From positions 1 to 20,038 of IMG/VR virus record IMGVR_UViG_3300042197_002278: a stretch of 20,038 nt of DNA, one strand, 5' to 3'. A program made the position numbers and the translations under genes. Below, in pieces: positions 14,316 through 20,038 of the stretch. Every line of letters starts with the position of its first letter. The first letter of the stretch is position 1. The notes beneath the pieces are model-generated. The model saw only the letters and a list, made by a program, of their open reading frames with translations, did not search any database and was not told the origin of the DNA. This DNA is from a virus.

Positions 14316-15395
14316 ATGAAACAAATACTTAACACCACAACAGACATTGATTTTACAAATTTACCCTTATTTTTTGGATCAGAATCTCTGGGATTGCAAA
14401 GATATGACAAGTTCAGATACGAAAAGATATTCAATATGTTTAAACAACATATCTCTTATTTCTGGCGACCTGAGGAAGTCAATCTTTCAAAAGATAAAGC
14501 TGATTTTCAATCATTAACCGAGCATGAAAAATTCATTTTTACTAAAAACTTAGGATATCAAATTTTACTTGACTCTGTTCAAAGTCGTGGTATTTCAAAT
14601 CTATTAGAAAACTGTTCTAATCAAGAAGTAGAGTTGTTTTCTAAAACTTGGGAATTTTTTGAAACGATTCACTCGTATTCTTATACTTATATTATAAAGA
14701 ATATTTATGCTAATCCAAGTGAAATTTTTGATAATATTTTAAAAGATGAAGAAATTATCAAAAGAACTACATCAGTTACACATTACTATGATGAATTAAT
14801 TAATTCTATTCCTGATGAATCAGAACATGATAAGAAAAAGAAATTATATTTAACACTTGTTTCAATTAACATACTTGAGGGTATCCGTTTTTATGTATCA
14901 TTTGCTTGTTCGTATTGTTTTGCTCAAAATAAGAAAATGGAAGGAAATGCTAAGATTATTTCACTTATTAACCGTGATGAAAACCTACACATGGGTTTTA
15001 CTTCTTTTTTATTAAAAACTTTAAAAGAAGAATGGTCAGAAGGATTTCAAACTATTGCAAGTGAATGTGAGCCACTTGTGATTAAGATGTATGAAGATGC
15101 TGCTAAAGAAGAACTAGAGTGGGCTGAATACTTATTCAAAGATGGATCAATGATTGGTTTAAATGCTGAGATCTTGACTCAATATATGAAATGGCTTACA
15201 AATAATCGTATGAAGATTATTGGACTCGAGCCTCTTTTTGATAAAATTCAAAATCCTATAAGTTGGATCAATCAGTGGACAGGAGATAGTAGGAGTTTAC
15301 AGGTGGCCCCTCAGGAAAGTCAATTGCAGTCGTACACTATTGGTTCATTTAAACAAGATGTAGATGAGGAATCTTGGGATGAATTTTCCTTCTAA
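14316..15395 (+). CDS. nrdB: Ribonucleoside-diphosphate reductase class Ia, small (beta) subunit
   Basis: NrdB carries the diiron-tyrosyl radical that starts catalysis in NrdA. The 359 residues hold all metal ligands by comparison with E. coli: Asp86 (LLDSVQSRG), Glu116 and His119 with radical Tyr123 (FFETIHSYSY), Glu188 (NILEGIRFY), and Glu222 with His225 (RDENLHMG). The conserved tyrosine shows a standard class Ia enzyme. The C-terminal tail QDVDEESWDEFSF is acidic and ends in aromatic residues, as needed to dock to NrdA. Near the 3' end, 15273-15335 has unusual codons (four of the five Gln codons are CAG; every other Gln codon in the gene is CAA). An endonuclease gene starts 39 bases downstream. 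No intron is present. Confidence 0.97.
   Translation: MKQILNTTTDIDFTNLPLFFGSESLGLQRYDKFRYEKIFNMFKQHISYFWRPEEVNLSKDKADFQSLTEHEKFIFTKNLGYQILLDSVQSRGISNLLENCSNQEVELFSKTWEFFETIHSYSYTYIIKNIYANPSEIFDNILKDEEIIKRTTSVTHYYDELINSIPDESEHDKKKKLYLTLVSINILEGIRFYVSFACSYCFAQNKKMEGNAKIISLINRDENLHMGFTSFLLKTLKEEWSEGFQTIASECEPLVIKMYEDAAKEELEWAEYLFKDGSMIGLNAEILTQYMKWLTNNRMKIIGLEPLFDKIQNPISWINQWTGDSRSLQVAPQESQLQSYTIGSFKQDVDEESWDEFSF
15273..15335 (+). other. Recoded, GC-elevated patch near the 3' end of nrdB
   Basis: It encodes residues 320-340 with the conserved LQVAPQE motif. Gln codons are CAG at 320, 329, 333 and 338 against CAA at all 12 Gln outside the patch. AGG, GCC, GTG and TCG codons also appear. G+C over 70 bases from 15271 is 33 of 70, well above the surroundings. 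Confidence 0.65.
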
Positions 15396-15421
15396 AATTC
15401 TTGAGTGGAAGTTTGAATTTT

Positions 15422-15431
15422 TATATATAAC
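15422..15431 (+). promoter_or_regulatory. TATATATAAC box before the second endonuclease gene
   Basis: Close variant of the recurrent box, three bases before the ATG at 15435. Confidence 0.4.
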
Positions 15432-15434
15432 TCA

Positions 15435-17060
15435 ATGTTAGAATTTATAGAAAAGTGTGAAAAGATTCACAAAAATAGATTTGATTACTCACTTGTTGAA
15501 TATAAAAAATCAAAAGAGAAAGTTAAAATTATTTGCAGAGAACATGGTGAGTTTTATAGCTCACCATTAGTTCATTTACGAACAAAATCGGGAGGATGCC
15601 CTAAATGTATAGGATATAAATCAATTGATTATTTTAAAGAACTTTCAAATAAGATTCATAATTTTAAATATGATTATTCTTTAGTTGATATAAGGAATAC
15701 TAGATCTCATGTTAAAATCATTTGTAATAACCATGATGAACCTTTCATATTTAAACAAACTCCTTACTGTCACATAAACCGAAAACAAGGCTGTCCTCTT
15801 TGTGCTGGAAAATATTCTTATGATTATAAAGAGTTTATAAATAAGGCAAATAAGATTCATAATTTTAAATATGATTATAAGTATCTTGAAGAAGATTACA
15901 AAGATAATAAAACGAAAGTAAGAATAGTTTGTAAAGAACATGGAATTTTTATTCAAAGTCCAAACGCTCATCTAATGCCAAGAGGATGTAACACCTGTGC
16001 TAGGCGAGATTTCAAATCAATTGAAAGTTTTATCACGGAATCCAATAAAAAACACAATTCAAAATATGACTATTCAAAAGTTAATTTTGTTTCTGTTAAA
16101 TCTGATGTGATTATAATTTGTCCAAAACACGGTGAATTTGAACAAAATGCTTATAATCATGTTTTAGGATCTGGATGTAGAAAATGTTCAGAGTGTGAGA
16201 AATATACTCAAGAATCTGTTTTGGATAAATTTAAGGAAGTTCATGGTGATAGATATGATTATTCACTAGTCAATTTTAAATCTATAAGAGAAAAGGTAGA
16301 AATTATTTGTAAAAAACATGGTTCTTTTTTACAAGAAGCCTTTTCACACTATCAGAATCAAGGTTGTCCAAAGTGTAAATCTTCTAAAGGAGAAGAAAGA
16401 ATAATGAAGTATTTAATTAGTAATAAAATTCAATATGAATATCAAAAGAAATTTGAAGGATTGAAAAATCAAAAGTATTTACCTATTGATTTTTATTTAC
16501 CGGATTATAATTTATGTATAGAGTATGACGGTAAACAACATTTTCAACCAGTTGAGGTTCGGGGTGGTACAGAGTCATTTGAGATTTTAAAAGAAAATGA
16601 TTCTAAGAAAGCTCACTTTTGTCAAAATATGGGAATAAATTTATTAAGAATTGCTTATTATGATTTTGATAATATTGAAAGTATAATCGGTGAATTTTTG
16701 GGCAATTTGCCAAAAAAACTAATATCCAATTATAGGTTGCCAAAAAAATCGGACAATTTTTCTCAAGTTTTAGACTTATTTGGTAAAACACCTTTAAAGG
16801 TTAAATTAAATGTTAAGCCAAATTGTTTAGAAAATAATTGTCATAATAATGTTGATAAATATGTTGCCATGTATGGTGGAATAAAAATTAGTGGATACTA
16901 TTTGGTTTATGATATTGATTATGAAAGATTAATTGCCATACGTCATTCAATTTGGAAAAATAGTCATGGTGAAGTTATAGATATTACTCCTTTTTCTGAT
17001 GGTAGAAAATGGAACTTATTTATTGAGTCCAATAAAAACGAAACTTATATTAATATATAA
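15435..17060 (+). CDS. Homing-type endonuclease with five zinc-ribbon-like repeats, PD-(D/E)xK core, and an extra C-terminal domain
   Basis: The 541-residue protein begins with five repeats (about 3-58, 66-123, 133-188, 198-251, 262-314) of the form IH-x-x-x-YDYS ... I-I-C-x-x-HG-x-F ... GCPKC, each with cysteines and a histidine that could bind zinc. A nuclease core follows: GEERI (319-323), IDFYLPDYNLCIEYDGKQHF (351-370; Asp352, Glu363, Asp365, His369) and GINLLRIAYYDF. This resembles Vsr-like/DUF559-like PD-(D/E)xK enzymes. Residues about 430-541 form a separate domain with ENNCHNNVDKY (Cys469), AIRHSIW (His504) and GEVIDITPF (Asp516); the Cys-His-Asp order is that of papain/transglutaminase-like folds. 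The gene lies directly after nrdB, so nrdB is the likely target or former target. Nuclease assignment is fairly firm; the last domain is a guess from three motifs. Confidence 0.8.
   Translation: MLEFIEKCEKIHKNRFDYSLVEYKKSKEKVKIICREHGEFYSSPLVHLRTKSGGCPKCIGYKSIDYFKELSNKIHNFKYDYSLVDIRNTRSHVKIICNNHDEPFIFKQTPYCHINRKQGCPLCAGKYSYDYKEFINKANKIHNFKYDYKYLEEDYKDNKTKVRIVCKEHGIFIQSPNAHLMPRGCNTCARRDFKSIESFITESNKKHNSKYDYSKVNFVSVKSDVIIICPKHGEFEQNAYNHVLGSGCRKCSECEKYTQESVLDKFKEVHGDRYDYSLVNFKSIREKVEIICKKHGSFLQEAFSHYQNQGCPKCKSSKGEERIMKYLISNKIQYEYQKKFEGLKNQKYLPIDFYLPDYNLCIEYDGKQHFQPVEVRGGTESFEILKENDSKKAHFCQNMGINLLRIAYYDFDNIESIIGEFLGNLPKKLISNYRLPKKSDNFSQVLDLFGKTPLKVKLNVKPNCLENNCHNNVDKYVAMYGGIKISGYYLVYDIDYERLIAIRHSIWKNSHGEVIDITPFSDGRKWNLFIESNKNETYINI
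15441..16376 (+). repeat. Five coding repeats in the second endonuclease
   Basis: The repeats have a spacing of about 65 residues and conserved Cys, His and YDYS positions. Copies 2 and 3 share a 32-base identical stretch (15646-15677 and 15847-15878), which shows a recent duplication or conversion between these copies. Confidence 0.8.
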
Positions 17061-17061
17061 T
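17052..17061 (+). promoter_or_regulatory. AATATATAAT box before the 17077-18585 gene
   Basis: Exact copy of the recurrent box. It overlaps the end of the second endonuclease gene and lies 15 bases before the ATG at 17077. Confidence 0.45.
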
Positions 17062-17076
17062 ATATTAAAAGAACAA

Positions 17077-18585
17077 ATGGAAAGAAAGATATTACCTTAT
17101 TTAGTCGTTATTTCAGCCTTGTCTGTTTCACTTTCAGCGGCGTTTTATTCAGTTACTGGTCTAGGAAAAATGTTTTCAGGTGCAAGTGTTCAAGTCATGA
17201 TAATGATGACTTCGTTGGAAATTGCAAAGTTAGTTTTAGCATCACTCTTATACCAGTATTGGAGTAGATTAAATAAGGCTTTAAAAACTTACTATTTTGT
17301 TGCTCTTTTTGTTTTAATGTCTATTACATCTGCTGGTATTTATGGTTACTTATCATCTGCTTATTCTGATACTTTGAATAAAGTTGAAATAATAGATAAA
17401 CAAGTAAAAGTCTTAGATACAAAACGTGAGATGTTTCAAACACAACTGAATGATGCCAGAGTTGAAAAAGAAAGATTAAATCAAAATATTGCTGAATTAA
17501 CTAAAGGTGTATCAAACAATTTCATACAAACTAAAGATAAGCAAGGAAATGTTTTGACGACTACTTCTTCTGCAAATAGAAAGGTTTATGAAGAACAGTT
17601 AAAGGTTTCACAAGCCAGAAGAGATGATATATTTCGTCTTGAAACTGTTTTGGGTGACTCCATACGAAATATAGATCTTAAAAAATTAGATTTAGAAACT
17701 AATACAGATGTTGCTGGTGAAGTAGGTCCTTTAAAATATATTTCTAAATTGACAGGTAAAACAATGGACCAAGTAATCAATTGGTTCATTATTGCCTTAA
17801 TGTTAGTGTTTGATCCATTGGCAGTTTCTTTAGTTGTAGGTGCGAATGTAATTTTTCGTGATAAAAAGAAAGAAGAAGAAAAATTAAAACTGAGTAAGGA
17901 AATTGATCAGAAAATAATTCAATTCGAAGAACGAAAATTAGAAGTTGATAAAATTAACGAAGATTTAGATAAAAGAATATTGAATATTGACTTAAAAGAA
18001 ATTGAATCTGTCCAAAGAATTAATCAATTAGAAGAAGATACTAATATACGATTGAGTAATTCAGAAAATGATCTAAATAAAAAAGAAGAAGACATAAAAA
18101 AACTTGAATTGCAAACAATTCAATTCATAGATGATTCAAACAAAAAATTTAAAATTAAAGAAGATACATTTGATTCATTTGTTAAAACTGAGAAAGAAAA
18201 ACTTCAAGATGTTAAGTCTAAGTTAGATCTAAAAGACCAAGATTTGGAAATCAGAGAAAAAAATTATAAAGAGCTTATACTTAAAGAAGAACAAGAATTG
18301 AAGGAGAAATTAAAAATTCAAGCAGATAAGATTAAGTCTGAATGGGAAGATTTGAAAAAACAGAAAAAAGAATTTCAATCATTAAAGAAGAAAATTACAG
18401 AAGAAAAAGAAGATTTAGAGGATTTGAAAGTGCAACTTGACAATAAAAATGAGGATCTTCTTGAAAGAGAAAATATTTTAGAGAAAGTAAAAGAAGAATT
18501 ACTAAATCTTGATTCAGAAATTAAGAGTTGGGAGTCTAAAAATACTAAAATGCGAAGAATGCAACCACCGCCTTCAGCTATTTAA
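17077..18585 (+). CDS. Four-helix membrane protein with a long C-terminal coiled coil
   Basis: The 502-residue product starts at the ATG at 17077 (MERKILPYL). A further upstream in-frame ATG at 16999 lies inside the endonuclease gene and would remove the box-to-start spacing, so I reject it. Membrane helices are at about 7-27, 38-60, 71-93 and 233-260. The segment between helices 3 and 4 (97-205) is a shorter helical, coiled-coil-like region with a Thr/Ser-rich loop (QTKDKQGNVLTTTSS). The fourth helix holds LMLVFDPLAVSLVVGANVIF. Residues 261-495 are almost pure Lys/Glu/Leu coiled coil, ending MRRMQPPPSAI. I recall similar membrane-plus-coil proteins in large marine phages, but their role is unknown to me. 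It may link the inner membrane to cytoplasmic phage structures. The stop shares TTAA with the convergent gene. Confidence 0.8.
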   Translation: MERKILPYLVVISALSVSLSAAFYSVTGLGKMFSGASVQVMIMMTSLEIAKLVLASLLYQYWSRLNKALKTYYFVALFVLMSITSAGIYGYLSSAYSDTLNKVEIIDKQVKVLDTKREMFQTQLNDARVEKERLNQNIAELTKGVSNNFIQTKDKQGNVLTTTSSANRKVYEEQLKVSQARRDDIFRLETVLGDSIRNIDLKKLDLETNTDVAGEVGPLKYISKLTGKTMDQVINWFIIALMLVFDPLAVSLVVGANVIFRDKKKEEEKLKLSKEIDQKIIQFEERKLEVDKINEDLDKRILNIDLKEIESVQRINQLEEDTNIRLSNSENDLNKKEEDIKKLELQTIQFIDDSNKKFKIKEDTFDSFVKTEKEKLQDVKSKLDLKDQDLEIREKNYKELILKEEQELKEKLKIQADKIKSEWEDLKKQKKEFQSLKKKITEEKEDLEDLKVQLDNKNEDLLERENILEKVKEELLNLDSEIKSWESKNTKMRRMQPPPSAI

Positions 18586-19355
18586 TCTTCAAATCCTAAA
18601 GTCATACCACATCCACCTCTTTTATATTCTTCAACAGCACGAAGTATTTCATCTTGGTGTATGAATATGGATTGTTTTTGTGTATCATAATCAGCAATAA
18701 CAATTATTTCATCATCTGATAAAAATCCATACATAATTATATTGTGTTCACTGATGTCCTGTGTGTCTATAAGTCTTTCGGCTTCTTTAACACCTTTACT
18801 TTTGAGTATTTTTACTAATTCATCAAAATGTTTTTTTACAGGATTATTTGATTGTTCAAATTTAGTTCTTGCGTGTTCTAAATCTTTAGTTTCTATTTTT
18901 TGAATTAAGTGTATCCTCCAAGTAAAATCTGAAAATTCTTTCATATTACTACCTGCTCCCCAGAATGGGCACTGTATAATTAAATTGTTTTCTTGTTTTA
19001 GATCTTGAATATCACACAATCTTTTTATTGACTCTTCTGAGATTTTTAAAAGATTTAATTGATCTTTAAGAAAAGATTGGTAATCTATATTGGTTGGAGC
19101 TGATCTTGGTGTTTTACCTGGATGTGCAAAAGACTTAGTAATTTCTATTGAATAGTTAATTAAGGCTCCATAACTTTGTTCAAACATTGTTGAATTAATT
19201 TCTATATCGGCTGCTTCGTCTAATAGATCAGTTAAGTATTGTTTAATAGTTTGATCTGGTAATTTGTATTTGTCTTTTACTTCAAGAAATTCGTCACTTT
19301 CTTGAAAATGAATTGTTAATTTACTTTCAAAAAATTTTTGCCAAGATTTAATCAT
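18582..19355 (-). CDS. Hypothetical protein with capsid-targeting-like N-terminus
   Basis: The 257-residue protein starts MIKSWQKFFESK, again basic-aromatic-Glu as in the other candidate capsid-targeted proteins. The middle is mixed and largely helical (FLKDQLNLLKISEESIKRL). The last 60 residues look like strands (NIIMYGFLSDDEIIVIADYD, then QSIFIHQDEIL) and it ends RGGCGMTLGFED. I recognise no family and see no membrane segment. The start ATG at 19355 is five bases after an AATATATAGT box, and the end overlaps the stop of the coiled-coil gene by a shared TTAA. It lies 21 bases after the stop of the next minus-strand gene (stop at 19377), so the two may be co-transcribed. A virion role is inferred only from the N-terminus. 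Confidence 0.72.
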   Translation of the reverse strand: MIKSWQKFFESKLTIHFQESDEFLEVKDKYKLPDQTIKQYLTDLLDEAADIEINSTMFEQSYGALINYSIEITKSFAHPGKTPRSAPTNIDYQSFLKDQLNLLKISEESIKRLCDIQDLKQENNLIIQCPFWGAGSNMKEFSDFTWRIHLIQKIETKDLEHARTKFEQSNNPVKKHFDELVKILKSKGVKEAERLIDTQDISEHNIIMYGFLSDDEIIVIADYDTQKQSIFIHQDEILRAVEEYKRGGCGMTLGFED

Positions 19356-19360
19356 AATAT

Positions 19361-19370
19361 ACTATATATT
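19361..19370 (-). promoter_or_regulatory. AATATATAGT box before the 18582-19355 gene
   Basis: Two mismatches from the recurrent box, five bases before the ATG at 19355 and 6 bases after the stop of the upstream minus-strand gene. Confidence 0.35.
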
Positions 19371-19376
19371 ATGATA

Positions 19377-20038
19377 TTATTTCCATATTTTAGCAAGATC
19401 TAATTTAGAATTAACATCAATTATTTGAGAGTTTTTTTTCAAGGAGTATCTACCAATAACTGATAATACTTTTACTATTTTAGATATTTTATTCTTATCT
19501 TTTTTATCCATTTCTAAATTGAATATTTGAATTAGATTTTCAATTTCATCAAATGTTAATTTGTTTTTGTTACCAAGAAAATATAAAAAATCATAGCTGT
19601 AGTTTTCATATTTTTCAGAGGTTTCATTCTCAGCTTTACTTATTAAAAAATTAGTTAATGAATTTTCTATACCAATACTTGGTAATGAGTATTTCCATCC
19701 TTCAAAATCAAAGAATTTATTTTTAGGATCATATTTAGACATCAAATTTTCGCCTAAATCAAAATAATTAAAATTACAAGATTCAAAAGTAATTGGTTCT
19801 TCTTTACCTTCTAAAGTATTGAAATAGTTTAAAGTAGCTGGTTTTCCATTTGTAAATTTAACAATTTCTAAAAAAATAAAAATTATATCAATGGCTTTGA
19901 TATCATCATGACAGTATCCATTTTTAACTTTGATATTTTTTTCAACAATATTTTTAAGTTTAGAAATAATTAGTGCTAAGTTTTCTTTATTATAATCATA
20001 TTCATAACTAATAATATCTTCTAATTCAGCTTTTTTGA
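19377..20038 (-). CDS. C-terminal part of a larger protein, possibly a gp26-like baseplate hub protein (5' partial)
   Basis: A short reading starting at 19742 (MSKYDPKNKFF) would give about 121 residues, but the same frame has no stop codon from there to the right edge of the window. The gene is therefore probably longer and its start lies outside. At least 219 residues are visible. The upstream part reads DIKAIDIIFIFLEIVKF then NGKPATLNYF and FESCNFNYFDLGENL, which resembles the T4_baseplate (gp26/gp51-like) pattern in which a D-x-x-x-I-F-L segment is followed by K/R-x-x-S/T-x-G and a Cys-containing loop. The tail has LTFDEIENLIQIF and GRYSLKKN. This resemblance is from memory and is modest; the alternative is an unrelated phage protein. 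No membrane segment is seen. Confidence 0.6.
   Translation of the reverse strand, partial: KKAELEDIISYEYDYNKENLALIISKLKNIVEKNIKVKNGYCHDDIKAIDIIFIFLEIVKFTNGKPATLNYFNTLEGKEEPITFESCNFNYFDLGENLMSKYDPKNKFFDFEGWKYSLPSIGIENSLTNFLISKAENETSEKYENYSYDFLYFLGNKNKLTFDEIENLIQIFNLEMDKKDKNKISKIVKVLSVIGRYSLKKNSQIIDVNSKLDLAKIWK

Noticed and set aside
14316-15395. Intron in nrdB, as in T4
   Set aside because: The frame is continuous from start to stop with all ligands present and ordinary spacing.
16999-18585. Longer version of the coiled-coil protein starting inside the endonuclease gene
   Set aside because: The extra 26 residues overlap the end of a well-supported gene; the ATG at 17077 has a box before it and begins with a normal membrane helix.
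1-20038. tRNA genes, insertion sequences and attachment sites
   Set aside because: I scanned the gaps by eye and saw no cloverleaf with a T-loop sequence, no transposase and no flanking terminal repeats. A tRNA search program would be decisive.

Overview
This window is very AT-rich (my eye estimate is below one third G+C), densely coded, and almost free of Shine-Dalgarno sequences. It reads as part of the genome of a large T4-like tailed phage. The markers are a T4 gp41/DnaB-type replicative helicase, a class Ia ribonucleotide reductase pair (nrdA, nrdB), two multi-repeat homing-type endonucleases, an orphan DNA methyltransferase, a possible gp26-like baseplate protein, and several proteins with the short N-terminus (M-K/R, then Phe and Glu) that resembles T4 capsid-targeting peptides. 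The host cannot be named from the sequence. The lack of Shine-Dalgarno sites and the AT-rich leaders would fit a phage of Bacteroidota, but this is inference.

Layout. 1-203 (+) is the end of an SF2 helicase of the DinG/Rad3 kind. 193-1400 (-) holds two small genes with the capsid-targeting-like N-terminus, separated by a clear intrinsic terminator. 1470-5843 (+) is a three-gene unit: two members of a paralogous family (NSCM, GRAL-W and DR-Y motifs) flank a membrane protein that carries a cysteine cluster. 5880-8258 (+) has the replicative helicase and an acidic unknown protein. 8332-15395 is the nucleotide-metabolism block, with nrdA and nrdB separated by an endonuclease gene (+), an unknown gene (-) and a methyltransferase gene (+). 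15435-17060 (+) is a second endonuclease directly after nrdB, fused to an extra C-terminal domain with a possible Cys-His-Asp triad. 17077-18585 (+) is a four-helix membrane protein with a long coiled coil. 18582-20038 (-) holds one unknown gene and the C-terminal part of a longer gene that runs off the window.

How the parts fit. Helicase and NrdA/NrdB serve phage DNA synthesis and dNTP supply. The two endonucleases sit next to the nrd genes, which are classic targets of phage homing elements. Both nrd genes contain a short patch with clearly different codon use, as expected if a target site was recoded or replaced by gene conversion. Most genes start just after an AT box close to AATATATAAT; five copies are identical over all 10 bases. 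This box is probably a phage-specific expression signal. The least understood parts are the paralogous NSCM/GRAL-W family, the C-terminal domain of the second endonuclease, and the group of proteins sharing the capsid-targeting-like N-terminus.
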